Positions 41,796 to 53,765 of a stretch of DNA of 64,000 nucleotides are shown one piece after another (positions within the stretch are counted from its first letter, which is position 1; every line of letters begins with the position of its first letter). Source of the stretch: Lepus europaeus (lineage: Eukaryota; Chordata; Mammalia; Lagomorpha; Leporidae). The position numbers were made by a program, and so were the translations under genes. The stretch covers positions 39,287,468 through 39,351,467 of the forward strand of contig NC_084838.1 of assembly GCF_033115175.1 (NCBI RefSeq), in the 5' to 3' direction. The notes below the pieces were generated by a model, which was given only the letters and a program-made list of their open reading frames with translations, did not search any database and was not told the origin of the DNA.

Positions 41796-44700
41796 CTAAG
41801 AGCGTGCCCCAGGCAGCTGCAGGCTGGGCGTGGGTGGCTTGGCATGGTGCCCTCGGTGGCAGAGGAGGCTGCCCGCCTCACAGTTCAGGTTGCGGTAGCG
41901 GGCAACAGCTGGTGTGGGGCGGGGGCACATAGACAAGAAGCCAAAGCTGAAGGGGCCGAGGCAGCATCCGGGACAGGGTAGCCCTTCGTCGGGCTCCCGG
42001 GGTGCTGAAGGGGGCGGCGAGGGTTCTGTCCGCTCCAGGGCTGCCGCCCGGGGCAGGCTGTGCTGAGCCCGGTTCCAGGGCTCCCCAGCCCAGCCTTGTG
42101 GGGAGTTCACGACCACAGCCGGGGGGTTGTTGTTAAGGGGAGGTCCTGATCTGGGGGACCAGGGCTGGGAGGCGGAGCAAGTGCTGATGAAGTTGTCTGT
42201 GGCCACGGCCAGGGGCAGCCGGGGAGCTGGTCCTGGAGGCTCTGGCTCAGGGCTGCTACCCTCACACTCCATCTTCTCTTCAGCTGAGGGGACCATGGCG
42301 GGAGGGCCGGGACCCGGCAGTGCCGTCTCCATACGTCGAGGAAGCTCAGGGGACGAGGGCAACGAGCGGCAGCGGCGGGCAGGTGTTCCTGGCTGGACCA
42401 GGTTCTCCGGTGTGCTCACCAAGGGCAGCTGGGTGGAGGGCATCGGTGACGGCGGTACAAGGGGCAGGGGTGTGACCGGCTTGCTGGGTGTGTCCAGGAG
42501 CTTGATCTTGCCACCCCTGAGGTCTTCCCGTAGAGAGAAGGGGTTGACTCGCGTCAGACTGTCCCCCCAGTTGGGGGGCGATTCTGGTGATGGGGGCAGG
42601 AAGAGGTCTGACCGGCTCCGGGAGAGCCGGGGGTCCGGCCTGGGCAGCGTGGCCGAGGGACCCCCTCTTGGAACAGACCCTGTGGACAGAGAAGTCTGAG
42701 ATCACTGTTCTCGGCTTTGGTCAGAGTTCCTCCAGGGCCTGGTTGTCCTCTGAGGCTGGGGGGACTGGAGCTCAGGAGTTCCCCGCGGGGTGCTCTGGGA
42801 AGGCGGTGTCACCCCAGCCCCCTTACCTCCTCTGCCCCCTCAGGCTCTAATTTGAGAAAACCATCTTCGAGACGCTCTCCCACCCCCACCCTACCCCACC
42901 CCCACTCCCCGCCTTCTCAACTATTAAATACACTGAGCTTCCCCCCTGAAATTCTCTGGGTTCTGAGGAGGAGAGAGGCAAATGGGTTTCATCTGGGTCA
43001 AGGTCATGCTCACTTACCCTGATTGTAGGCCAGGGCAGTCCTGGGCTGCGGGGCTGGTTCTGGCAGCTGCTCCAGGATCCACTCCAGGTGCTGGGTGATT
43101 TCGGTGAAGGGAGCACGCGTGCTGGGTTCCATCTGACGGGGAGAGAAAGGGGGCAGCTTCACTCAGTGCTCTGGAGGGTCCCTGAGTTCTCCTCCACCCC
43201 CTTGGGGGCCCGTGGGGCAGCCAGGTCAGCTCAGGGAGCAGGAAGAGACCCTTACGCTGCAGCAGTGGATGGCCAGGAGCAGGAAAGGCAGCGGGCAGTC
43301 GTCCCCCACCAGCGTGCGGAAAGCAGGCACGTCCAGGCCAAAGTCCTGTGGGGACAGAGGAGGCCTCCCATCAGACTCCCTCGGGGTCTCCTCCTGCTCC
43401 CACACTGCCCCCCCCAGGCAGGACCCCGACCTCCAGGGAGCCCTCCCTGGTCTTGAGCTGCCCATGCGGAGGTCCCCTTCCTTTCCAACCTAGAAGCCTT
43501 CACCTCGGTCCGGGGTAAGTAGTCAGGGTCTGCAGGCACTCGGGCAATGAGCTCGCACAGGACAATCCCGAAGGCAAAGACGTCGGCCTGGGGGGGAGAT
43601 GGTAATGTCGGGGGGAGGCATGGGCAGTTTCCATTTCAGAATTCTGTCTGAGTTATGCCGAAATTTGGTGGGGGAGCGAATCCTGCCAGTCCTGTGGCAG
43701 AAGAGGGCCTGTGAGGGGCGGGGCAGGGGTCCTGGGACTTTTGACTCTCTGGCGGGTTGCTGTGGAGATGGGGTCTGAGGAGAGTACCTGGGGGGGGGGG
43801 GGTCCGGTGTCTTACCTTCTCGTCATACAGCTCGCCTCGCAACACCTCTGGGGCCATCCAGTATGGGGAACCCACCACAGCCAGCGGCTCCTTCCTCGCC
43901 CCTTCCCTGCAAGGGCCCCTGGTCAGCAGCAGCCCGTTCAGGCAACCTCCCAGACACCAGGGGATGAGGCGAGCACCCCCAACCCGGGAAGTGCTCCGGG
44001 GCGTAGGGGAACGCAGGCATCCACCTCACCTGTACACAGGAATCTTTTCAGCCAGCCCGAAGTCGCCCACAACAGCCGTGAAGCCTCGGTCTTCCCGGCG
44101 GACCAGACAGTTCTGACACACACACACAGCATCCCACATACCCATCACCCTCTGCTCTCTGGCTCCCAACGCACACCCCAAAGCCCTGCCACTCCAGCAA
44201 CCCTCTTTGATTCCCCGTTCTCCAGTGCACCCCCCCAGCATGGCAACATCACTCAAATTCAGCCCCTCAAACAATGCCCTCACCTCAGTTCCCTGCTATT
44301 CCCCAGTGCCTTGCATCCATTTCTGCCCACTGTCCACATTCCAACATTCATGGGCCAGTCACAACCTAGTAGTCTCAACTCCCCCTTCGTGCCTCCACCC
44401 ACCCGGGCAGCCCACCTTGGATGTGAGGTCTCGGTGGAACACACCCTTGGCATGCAGGTACCGCAAGCCTTGGGCAATGTCCAGAGCCAGGTGGAGCCTG
44501 ACCCGCCAGGATAGGGGCTCGGGAGAGCTGAGCAGCTGTTCCAGGGTCCCCCCATTCATATACTGGGGCGCAGGGGAGGAGAAAAGGAACGGATGTCAAG
44601 GCTTTGCTCTGGATTCTAGGTCTCCCACTTACAAGCCAGGGGACACTCAGGAAGATGGCAAAGGTCGGAAGGGTGAGTCTATATTCTGTGCGGTAGCCAC

Positions 44701-45662
44701 AGGCTCCGTGTAATACTGAGGGTCAGGTTATTACGTTAAAATGTAATTAAACATTCCATTTTTCAGCCACACTAGCCACGGAATTAGATGTTTAGACAAT
44801 TAGATATCGGGCATTTCCATCACTGTAGAAAATTCTATTGCACAGCACTGTTCTGGGCGATTTCAGGAGGAGACCAGCTGAGAGGCCTCTTACATGTGGT
44901 TTGGCCAAAGGGAAGTTTGGGGAAGGGAAGGCCCCGCCCCCCCGCCCCCCATGATTCCTTGGCCGATCCGACTCCCTCTCCCCTCCGTGCCTTTCTGGCC
45001 GCTGCTCACCTCTGTGAGAGCGTGCAGCTGCCCTTGGTGTACACAGACTCCCATGAACCTGCAAGGGGACCACAGCAAGACAGGAGGGTAGGCTGTAAGA
45101 GCCCGGCACCTCCTCATTCCCACTTTCCCCGTGGGATCTGTCCCGTTCCCCCCCGGCCCGCCCACCAAGCTGGCCGGCTAGAGGCTGGGGCAGTCACCTT
45201 AGGATGTTAGGGTGCCGGAGCCGGTTCATCAACTGCACCTCCCGGAGCGTGTTGCCCCGGTTACTGGGGAGCTTGTTCATCTTCAGCACCATCACTTGCC
45301 CTGACTGTCGGTGCCGAACCTGGGGGGGCGGCAGGGGACGGGCAGCCGGTGTCTGGGCCCCGTCTCCCGTGCTGCGGGGCCCCTCGTTCCAGCCTCCCGT
45401 CGGAGGCTCGGTCCCGCCCCTCTGCCCTCTCGGCCGGTCCTACCTTGTAGACCTCAGAGAAGAAGCCGGCCCCGATCTTCTCGGCGCAGTGGAAATCGTC
45501 CACCCGCGCCAGGCTGGACACTGCGCTGCGGAGAGCCCGGTAGGAGGAGGGGCGGCCCCGGCCCGGGCCTCCGCCTGCGCCCCCCGGGCCCGAGGGCCCC
45601 TCCCCCGGCGCCTCTCCGGGCCCCGGCCCAGGGCCTCGCAGCGGGGGCCGTTCGCCGGCCAT
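41796..45662 (-). CDS. TESK1: Testis-specific (dual-specificity) protein kinase 1
   Basis: A LIMK-related kinase that phosphorylates cofilin and promotes actin stress fibres. Ten coding exons (minus): 45444-45662, 45198-45319, 45010-45058, 44416-44562, 44030-44112, 43816-43906, 43504-43587, 43256-43345, 43018-43132, 41796-42679. All are in phase; 627 residues, one more than I recall for human. The N-terminus is Gly/Pro-rich. The kinase domain covers about 58-315: [10 protein letters not shown] loop, VMVLKMNK lysine, HRDLTSKN catalytic loop (Asp about 175), GDFGLAEK, and [14 protein letters not shown] activation/APE segment, with the autophosphorylated Ser about 220. The Pro-rich tail contains [20 protein letters not shown] and ends [10 protein letters not shown]. 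One difference: [12 protein letters not shown] where human has HCCNLEPSTRAP. The gene looks intact. Confidence 0.96.
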
Positions 45663-47110
45663 GGCCGGGCCCCCAGCCCGGGCTTTGCCTCACATGGCAG
45701 GGTCCGGGCAGGCCGCGCTCGCCATGGGCGCCGGCCCAGCCCGATCTGGGGCGCCGGGACTCCCGCTCCCGCCTTGAGAATGGAAGATCCGCCGACGATC
45801 CTGGGCCCGCCCCCGCCGCGCCGGGGTGGACGCCACTCCGTCCGCTCGGCTCTGCGCAGGGCCTGGGCCTGGACCGGGCGGCGGCGCTCCCGGGCGCCGG
45901 CGGGCGGGCTCCCCGCAGGCGGAGGCGGGCGGGCGGGCGGCGGCTGCTCGGCTCCGCCGCTGGGGCTCAGGCTCCGCGGCCTGCCGAGGGCGGGGCTGGG
46001 CCGCGGCTCCGCTTAACTCCTTCGGGCTCTGCCTCCGGGCGGCGGCCACGCCCCCTCAGGTGCGCAACCGCCGCGGCCCGCGGCCCCCGCCACGCAGGCG
46101 TGGGCGCGAATAACGGAAGGGCCGCCTGTGCGCTCGCGGAGCCCCAGTGCCTCCTGGCTGCCCTGTGCGCCCTTCCTCCTCTCTCCCGGGTCTCCGTCCG
46201 CGGCGGGCCGGATTCCGGGGCTCCGTGGACCCGCCGAGGCAGCCGCGCAGACCCGGCCGGCGACCCGCCTTCCCGGCCCGCGGTCCCTTCGCCCCGCCAC
46301 CCGCCCCGAGCTCCGGACCTCCCGCCACCTTCTGTCTTCACGGGCGGCCGGGGCGCCCCGAGACTGGGGGGCGCCCGCCCATGCCTGGCTCGGCCCCGGC
46401 CCCCAAAGTTCGGATGCGGGTCTCCGCCCCGGGGCCACCCAGCGGGGACCGCCCTCTTATTTCTTTGTGCTAATGACCCTCTCTGAGAGGAGCCGCCACC
46501 TGAGGGGACAGCGCCGCCTTCCGCGGAAGCCCACCCCTCCGCAGGGTCCCGCCCCCTCAAAGAACGCGCCCCCGGCGAGACCCCGTCCCCTCCGGGGGGA
46601 CCTTTCCCCCGCGCGACACCATCGGCGTGTGGAACCCCTCGGCGCCGCACGCCCTCCTCGGTGTGCTCTGAGACCCTCACCTCTCAGAGTGACTCCCCAA
46701 GTCATTGTGACCCCGCCCCTCAAGGTGGCTCCGCCCCTCCGTGTGGCCCGGCCCCGAGCCGTGTGACCCCCTCCCGCAGGTTCCGCTCTCTGTCACGCAG
46801 GAGCCCGGTCTGCCCCCCTCAGGCCGGAGGCGGCGCTGCAGCCGGTCTGAGTGCGCACGCCCAGTCTCGGGACACCGGGCGCTCGCCGTGCCCAGCGCTT
46901 CCGGTTCTGCCGCTAGCTCCGCCCCCGGGTCATCGGCAAATAGCCAATCAGCTCCGGGGTTGGGTGGTGTCGCTGGGTCGGGGCGGTCGGCTCTGCAGAG
47001 AGCGGACTCGGGCGTCGGCGGGCCGCCTGCCACCTAGCGGCGGGATGGAGGTGCTGCAGGAGTGGAGGCTGAGCCGGGCCGGAGACGGCGCGAGCGGGCG
47101 AGGCTGAGCT
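45250..47110. promoter_or_regulatory. TESK1 CpG island
   Basis: Almost 1.9 kb of very CG-rich sequence over TESK1 exon 1 and its 5' flank. A CCAAT box (CCAAT at 46,944-46,948 in TAGCCAATCAGC) lies far from the TESK1 ATG and points along the plus strand, so the island may be bidirectional. The long open frames here arise from GC bias. Confidence 0.85.
47045..47107 (+). other. Short ORF at the far edge of the TESK1 CpG island (unproven)
   Basis: ATG in the context GCGGGATGG opens 20 codons (MEVLQEWRLSRAGDGASGRG) about 100 bases after a CCAAT box on the same strand. I do not recognise the peptide. It may be the 5' end of a divergent transcript or chance. 47,110-47,525 after it shows nothing further. 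Confidence 0.2.
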
Positions 47111-47525
47111 GTCAAGAATGTTATCTATTTCTGTGGTCAGCTGAACAGAAAGCGGATAGAAGCAGAGTCCGCGTCGCGGGAGTGGCGGCTTTCTAGCGGA
47201 GCCCTGTCACACATTTAGGAGACTCGGGGCCGAGAAGTACTGTTGTCCAGGGCTAACGAGGATCAAGGCGGTCCTCAGTGGTAAACGTGCGCCGGGCTCG
47301 CGGGTGGCCAGAGGCTGCTCCGTGCACCCTACACGGGAAGGTGTCTACCCGGGTTTCAGCCTGGCACAGCGAATTAGCGTTGACACCGGCATTTTTCCTT
47401 TGCTCTGAATTAATCTCTCGTCTTAAATAGTCCTTGGGAGTAACGTGATCCACCTTTGCCCGAGTTTCAGCATGGCTGTAGTTGGTGACAGTAACTCAAA
47501 GAGCTGGATGCCTGTTGCATTTTAC

Positions 47526-47834
47526 TTATTTTTTAAAGATTATTTGCTTATTTTATTTATCTGAAAGGCAGAGGGACAGAGAGAGACAGAGGGAGAGACA
47601 TCAGAGGTCTTTCATCCCCTGGTTCATTCCCCCAATGGCCACAAGAGTCAAGGGTGGGCCAGGCAGAAGCCAGGAGCCGGGAACTCCATGCAGGTCTCCC
47701 TGGGTGGCAGGAGCCCAAGTTCTCCTTTCCAGGACCACTAGCAGGAGGCTATATCAGAAGCAGAGTAGCCAGGACTGGAACTGGCACCCTGATATGGGGT
47801 GCCACTCACTCACTGGGCCACACCGCTGGCCCCC
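47526..47834 (-). mobile_element. CSINE, old
   Basis: TTTTATTTATCTGAAAGGCA tail, GGTTCATTCCCCCAATGGCC body, head GGCCACACCGCTGGCCCCCC. Confidence 0.82.
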
Positions 47835-48065
47835 CAGGTGCCGGTTCCAGAAAGATCACTGGGTGGTTGTGTGACTGTGTGTGGATCCTCAGCAGGAAGG
47901 AGGCTGTGACCGGAGGTGAAGGGCTGGACAAGGAGTGGGTTGATAAACAGGGGAAGGAGGAGACATGCAACTACTATGGGAGGTAAAATGGGAAATCCTG
48001 ATGATTGCTGTTGTCCAGAGTCAGTCAGCCTTAGGGAGGACAAGCTCAACACCCCGGGCAATTTA

Positions 48066-48398
48066 TTTTTATTTTTTAAAAGATTTTATTTATTTGAGAG
48101 GTAGAGTTATAGGTAGTGAGAGGGAGAGAGAGAGAAGTCTTCCATCCTCTGGTTCACTCCCAAAATGGCTGCAGCGTCTGGGGCTGGACTGATCTGTAGC
48201 CAGGAGCCGGAAGTTTGTTCCAGGTCTCCCACATGGGTGTAGGGGCCCAAGGACTTGGGCCATCCTCCACTGCTTTCCCAGGCCATAGCAGAGAGCTGGA
48301 TGGGAAGTGGAGCAGCAGGGACTCGAACCAGCATCCATATGGGATGCCGGCACTGCAGGCAGAGGCTCAGTCTACCACACCACAGAACCGACCCCCTA
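48066..48398 (-). mobile_element. CSINE
   Basis: AAAAGATTTTATTTATTTGA tail to head ACCACACCACAGAACCGACC. Near full length. Confidence 0.9.
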
Positions 48399-48409
48399 TT
48401 TTATTTTTT

Positions 48410-49016
48410 ATATATGTGTTTTGTTTATTTGAAAGGCAGAGAGAGAGAGAGAGAGAGAGAGGGAATGAGAGAGAGATTGCTCTTCCATCCATTGTTCACT
48501 TCCCAAATGGCTGTAAAGAGTTTTATCTGGGTCTCCCATGTGGGTGCAGGGGCCAGGGACTTGGGCCTTTGCCAGAAGCATTAACAGAGAGCTGAATCAG
48601 AAGTAGAGCAGGCTGGCGTCATGGCTCACTAGGCTAATGCTCTGCCTGTGGTGCCAGCACACCGGGTGCTAGTCCCAGTCAGGGCGCCAGATTCTGTCCC
48701 TGTTGCCCCTCTTCCAGGCCAGCTCTCTGCTATGGCCCGGGAGTGCAGTGGAGGATGGCCCAAGTGCTTGGGCCCTGCACCTGCATGGGAGACCAGGAGA
48801 AGCACCTGGCTCCTGCCTTCAGATCAGCGCAGTGCACCGGCCATTGGAGGATGAACCAACGGTAAAGGAACACCTTTCTCTCTGTCTCTGTCACTGTCCA
48901 CTCTGCCTGTCAAAAAAAAAAAAAAAAATAGAGCAGCGGAGACTTGAACCAGCACCCATATGGGATGCCAGCGACGCAGGGAGCAGCTTAACTCATTATG
49001 CCACAACACCAGCCCC
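48410..49016 (-). mobile_element. CSINE split by a second CSINE
   Basis: The old copy begins at about 48,410 (TTTGTTTATTTGAAAGGCAG), is interrupted after AATCAGAAGTAGAGCA, and resumes at about 48,930 with TAGAGCAGCGGAGACTTGAA, ending CCACAACACCAGCCCC. Confidence 0.87.
48611..48929 (+). mobile_element. CSINE, young subfamily, nested
   Basis: GGCTGGCGTCATGGCTCACT head, GGCCATTGGAGGATGAACCA and CCACTCTGCCTGTC with a 16-A tail. The repeated TAGAGCAG on both sides looks like its target-site duplication. Confidence 0.9.
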
Positions 49017-49409
49017 AACCAGGATAATTTTTGAGACTTTGGCTTAGATGCTGGGTGACATCAGTAGAGACAAGTTCAAGGGAGGAATGGTTCATGGTGA
49101 GTTCTGGTGGGTGGAAGGTAGATGACTGTCGCAGGCAAAGGTGACGGGAAAGGAAAGCCCGAGGCTGGGTGCCATCACGAAGGTTGAATGGAGAGACAGA
49201 AGCAGCACCTGCTGTCATACGTGTAGGCAGGTGAGGAACCTGCTTACATGTATATTGCGTGACTGTGGTTTGCCAGTGAATAATTCATGGCCAGTCTAGT
49301 TTCATCTAGACCTGTGCTCTCTCCTCCCACCCAATAATTTGGTGCATATTTTTGACATTATTCTGTTTCATCACTAAATATTTTGATACATTACCTCTAA
49401 AGGATAAAA

Positions 49410-49518
49410 ACTTTTATTAAAAGATTTATTTATTTGAAGGGCTGAGTTACAGAAAGAGAGGAGAGACGTGGAGAGAGATGTTCCATCTGCTGGTTCACTC
49501 CCTAAATGGGTGCTGGCC
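49410..49518 (-). mobile_element. CSINE tail fragment
   Basis: TTAAAAGATTTATTTATTTG to TGCTGGTTCACTCCCTAAAT; the rest is missing. 49,020-49,410 before it is unique sequence. A further C-repeat scrap lies near 49,580-49,622. Confidence 0.75.
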
Positions 49519-49649
49519 CCTCTCATTAATCTCTTTATTAAGTGTCATGTTTACTGTAGGTGTTCTGGGAGCACAGATATCGATGCAAGTGTCCCAAGCT
49601 GTGGCTTAACCTGTTGTGCTGGATATCTTTGCAGATTCGTCTTCATTTT

Positions 49650-50160
49650 CCTGGTCTCTAAATAGTGGAGTGCTCAGGGCTCCATCACTGGGCCCCTCCC
49701 CTCCCCTCCACTCCCCTCCTTCTCCCTTCCCTTCCACAGACATTGTAGGTCACTTCGTTAACTCTGCAGCTTTAAATTCTGTCCATATGCTGACTACTCA
49801 CATTTTCTCTCTCTTGTCCCAACTTCTCCTCTGAGCTCTAAACTCCTATATTTAATTGCTCATTCGTCATCCTCATTTGGATATCTAATTGGGTTTTCAA
49901 AATTGATGAGAACAAAAAGAGAATTCTTGATTCCTGCCTCTCTTCCCCAGCTTTTCTCTAAGTCTTCCCCATCTCAATAAATCCAATGTGTTAGATGCTC
50001 AGGCAAGAGAATTCAGTTACTTTTAATTCCTCTCTTTCTCTCTACCCCACATCCAGCCTACCAGCAAGCCATGTATGCTGTATTTTTGAAATTTTTTATT
50101 TCTATTTCCTTGCCTAAGACTGTCAATATAGCACAGAAGGAAGTAGTGGCTGTAGACATT
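49650..50160 (+). repeat. L2 LINE fragment (end of ORF2)
   Basis: CTTTAAATTCTGTCCATATG, TCCTCTGAGCTCTAAACTCC, CATTTGGATATCTAATTGGG, TCTTGATTCCTGCC and CTACCCCACATCCAGCCTAC follow the L2 ORF2 end in order over 500 bases. It is the longest L2 piece here; too diverged to code. Confidence 0.7.
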
Positions 50161-50193
50161 TTTATCTTGATCCTGATCTTTATTTATTTACTT

Positions 50194-50500
50194 TTTAAGA
50201 TTTATTTATTTGAAAGAGTGACAGAGAGAGAGAGAGAGAGAGATGGAGATTGTCTACTTGGTTCACTCCCCAAATGGCCCAGATCTGGGCTAGGCTGAAG
50301 CCAGGAGCCAGGAACTCCATCCTGGCCTCCTGTGTGGATGGCAGGGGCTCAGGCCCTTGGGCCACCATCCAGTGCCTTCTCAGGTGCATTAGCAGGGAGC
50401 AAGATCAGCAGTGGAGCAGCCGGGACTTGAACTGGCAATCCGATAAGGGATGCCAACGTCACAAGTGATGGCCGAACTTGCTGTGCCGTGGTCCCAGTTC
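50194..50500 (-). mobile_element. CSINE
   Basis: TTTAAGATTTATTTATTTGA tail, (GA)n, GAACTCCATCCTGGCCTCCT body, head TGCTGTGCCGTGGTCCCAGT. 50,500-50,905 after it is unique. Confidence 0.87.
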
Positions 50501-50905
50501 CATGTTCCTGCTCTTTAAAATGATTGTTTCACTATTTCATCATTAAATGGCGCGTTTACTGTAGGTGTTTTGGGGAGCTATCTCTGCCAATTAGCTAATA
50601 CTGCAAAAGCCCTATGTAATTAGCTCCACTTGACACTCGCGGATGAAACGGCAGCTCTCTGTTCTCATCAGTCTGCAGGCTGAGCATCCTAGAGTGGAGC
50701 TGGCTGAGGGTTCGCGCTGCCTCGCCGGTCTCTCGTCCTCCTCCTGGGCCAGCTGCACAGCCTGCGCGTGTGCTTCTCAAGGCGAGAGAAGGGCAGCTGC
50801 TTTCCTGTCCTTGGGTCACGTTGTGCCCGCTAACAGTCCAGTGATCAAAGCAAGTCACGTGGGCTCTGTCTGTAACTGTGGGAGGAGAAGATGTTTTGTT
50901 ATTTG

Positions 50906-50968
50906 CAAATTCGTTTTATTTATTTGAAAGGCAGCAGGGCAGAGAGGGAAGGAGGGAGGGAGGGAAGG

Positions 50969-51004
<36 letters not shown>

Positions 51005-51236
51005 GATCTCTGATTGGCTGGTTCACGTCTCAAATGCTTGCCACAGCCAGGGCTGGGCCAGGCCAGAGCCCGGAGTTAGGACTCAATCACGCTCTCCCAG
51101 TGGGAGGCAGGGACACCAGCACTTGGGAGGGGGCACCTGCTGCCCCCCAGGCGTGAACAGCAGGCAGCTGGATCTGGACAGAGCCAGAACTCAGCTCAAG
51201 CACTGTGTCTTACCCACTAGGCCAAACATCCACCTC
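50906..51236 (-). mobile_element. CSINE, old, with GGAGGGAGG expansion
   Basis: TTCGTTTTATTTATTTGAAA tail, a purine run at 50,936-51,002, then the body and a C-repeat-like end ACTAGGCCAAACATCCACC. 51,240-51,470 is AT-rich and unassigned. Confidence 0.78.
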
Positions 51237-51473
51237 TAATAACATATTTAAACCTTCATTTTAATTATTAAAACATGCTACTCTTAAATATATTTTTGGT
51301 TCATGTTGTTATTCTTAAATACACATTTTTTAATTTCTTTTTTTCCTTAAACATATTCTTAAAATATATTTTATATTGCCTGATAGTTATGATCTTAAGT
51401 CATTGTGGTCTAATTTGATTTTTGTTGGTTTTGCTCATGGTAGCTTGTTTCCTTGTATGTTCTATAATTTGAG

Positions 51474-51746
51474 AAATATTTATTTATTTATTTGAAAAGC
51501 AGAGAGAGAGAGAGAGACAGAGAGAGATATCTCCCATCTGCTGGTTCACTCCCCAATGCCAGAACAGCTGAGGCTGGGCCAGGCCAAAGCTAAAAGCCAG
51601 AGATGCATTCTGGGTGGCAGGGAACCCAGTACTTGAGCCATCATCTGAGGCCTCCGGGGTGGGGCGCCAGCAGGAAGCTGGACTTGAAGCGCGGCTCGGA
51701 TGCGGGCTCTTGGCATCCCAGTGCTGTCCTAACTGCTGCTCCACTT
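51474..51746 (-). mobile_element. CSINE, old
   Basis: ATATTTATTTATTTATTTGA tail, GGGCCAGGCCAAAGCTAAAA body, and CCCAGTGCTGTCCTAACTGC near the head. Confidence 0.78.
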
Positions 51747-52024
51747 GACTCGTGATTTTTCTCTTTTGCGCATAAGCTCGAATGGCTTGGAAGTTTATCT
51801 GTGGTTTATTTATTTATTGTTGTTGTTTTTGCCTTGCACTGAAGCTAGGTTCCTGCAGGAAAGATTTTCTGGTTTGCTTCTTTCCCCCAGGCTGTGGGAT
51901 TGCTTTCGACTGGAGTCTTCTCTTGATTCTATCTCAGGCTCCTTAGGTGGGGTGCGTTCCATCTGCGAAATCACGTGCGAGGCAGATTTGAAGATCAACT
52001 TTATGAATTTCCCAGTCGCTACCA

Positions 52025-52260
52025 GGTTAAATTTTTATTAATAATTGTACATACTTACGGGCTGCAGATGACATGTGTACCAATCAAAATAGACTAATCG
52101 ACATTTCCCCTTTTCAGATATTACTTTATGCTCGGAGGTTTGGAGCTTCTCTTTCTGTTCACCCAGTGTGCACTAGGTTGCTGTGAATCAGGCTGCCCCT
52201 ATGCTGTGTAACCCTAGGAACCTCTTCCTCTGTGCAGCTCTGGTTTGGTTCGCGTTATCC
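52025..52260 (-). repeat. Probable L1 3' UTR fragment, antisense
   Basis: GTTAAATTTTTATTAATAAT, TTGTACATACTTACGGGCTG and GCAGATGACATGTGTACC resemble the antisense 3' UTR of an old L1. Assigned from memory. Confidence 0.4.
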
Positions 52261-52463
52261 AAACTCCCTCGATCCCCACCCCTTGCAGCCTCTTGTGATT
52301 GGAACTAATTTCGAAATAGGTGATTTTATTTTCTAGTAGTTTCCTGAGGAATCAGATGGGAACAGGTTAATTACTAATTCACCTTACAACTAAGGGCAGA
52401 TTTTTGAGCATGCCAGTTTAATGGAGGAAATGGTTTCTTTCTTTCTTTTCTTTCTTCCTTTCT

Positions 52464-52795
52464 CTTTTAAAAAAAGATTTATTTATTTATTTGAAAGGCA
52501 AAGTTACAAAGAGGCAGAGAGAGAAAGAGAGAGAGAGGGAGAGAGAGAGGTTTTTCATCACTGGTTCACTCCCAGATGTCCACAACAGCGGGAGCTGGGC
52601 CAATCTGAAGCCAGGAGCCAGGAGCTTCTTCTGGGTCTCCCACATGGGTGCAGGGGCCCAAGGACTTGGGCCATCTTCTACTGCTTTCCCTGGCCATAGC
52701 AGAGAGCTAGATTGGAAATGGAAGTAGCCAGGACTTGAACCAGTAGCCATATGAGATGCCAGCAGGTGATGCTAAGCCACAGCTCCAGCCCTGAG
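52464..52795 (-). mobile_element. CSINE
   Basis: AAAGATTTATTTATTTATTT tail to head AAGCCACAGCTCCAGCCC. Near full length. A T/C-rich run precedes it at 52,434-52,464. Confidence 0.9.
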
Positions 52796-52815
52796 GTATG
52801 ATTTTTTTTTAAAGA

Positions 52816-53158
52816 TTTATATAGCCGGCGCCGCGGCTCGCTAGGCTAATCCTCCGCCTTGCGGCGCCGGCACACCAGGTTCTAGTCCCGGTCGGGGCAC
52901 CGATCCTGTCCCGGTTGCCCCTCTTCCAGGCCACCTCTCTGCTGTGGCCAGCGGGGGCAGTGGAGGATGGCCCAAGTGCTTGGGCCCTGCACCCCATGGG
53001 AGACCAGGAGAAGCACCTGGCTCCTGCCATCGGATCAGCGCGGTGCGCCGGCCGCAGCGCACCAACCGCGGCGGCCATTGGAGGGTGAACCAACGGCAAA
53101 AAGGAAGACCTTTCTCTCTGTCTCCCTCTACTGTCCACTCTGCCTGTCAAAAAAAAAA
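52816..53158 (+). mobile_element. CSINE, young subfamily
   Basis: TATAGCCGGCGCCGCGGCTC head to CCACTCTGCCTGTCAAAAAA. Very close to the young copies in the opposite orientation at 5.9, 16.8, 37.5 and 57.1 kb. A run of about ten G follows the A-tail. 53,160-53,480 is unique. Confidence 0.93.
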
Positions 53159-53483
53159 GGGGGGGGGGCATGGCATGGTGTAAGAAGCGGGGCTCACTGG
53201 GGCCTTTACACTTCCTTCTTGGGCACGGGAAAGACTACACTTCAGAGCTGCCAATGGTCCACAATAGCTAATCTCGGTAGATTCATTTTTCTTGCAACTT
53301 TTCTATAGTTTTTTTCTTTCAAATTAAAAAGACTTAAAAATACAGATATCTGGGCCCTCTGCCCAGAATAGCCTGTAAAAGGCTGGGAATGGATATTTGA
53401 AAAGTCACGCAAGGCTATTTTGCCCTTCATTCTTAGACACATTCTAATTAAGAAGTCACTGTTGTCGAAATTTTGTGAGGAGG

Positions 53484-53765
53484 GGCCAGTGCTGTGGCAA
53501 CAGAGGGCGAAGGTGCTGCCTGTGATGCCAGCATCCCTTATGGGTGCTGGTTCCTGTCTCAGCTGCTCTACTCCCCCATTCAGCTCCTTGCTAATGGCTT
53601 GGGAAAAGCAGTGGAAGATGGCCCAAATGCTTGGGCCCCAACTTGGGAGACCTGGAAGAAGCTCCTGGCTCCTGGCTTCGGCCCAACCCTGGCTGTTGGA
53701 GCCACCTGGGAAGTGGGCCAGCAGATGGAAGAGCTCTCTCTATATAACTCTTTCAAATAAATAAA
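53484..53765 (+). mobile_element. CSINE
   Basis: GGGGCCAGTGCTGTGGCAAC to AACTCTTTCAAATAAATAAA. It meets the next copy tail to tail. Confidence 0.88.

Noticed and set aside
45311-46766. Frames of 391 and 212 codons on the plus strand over the TESK1 CpG island
   Set aside because: GC bias removes stop codons; the sequence is antisense to TESK1 exon 1 and its promoter, and no domain or exon chain is visible.
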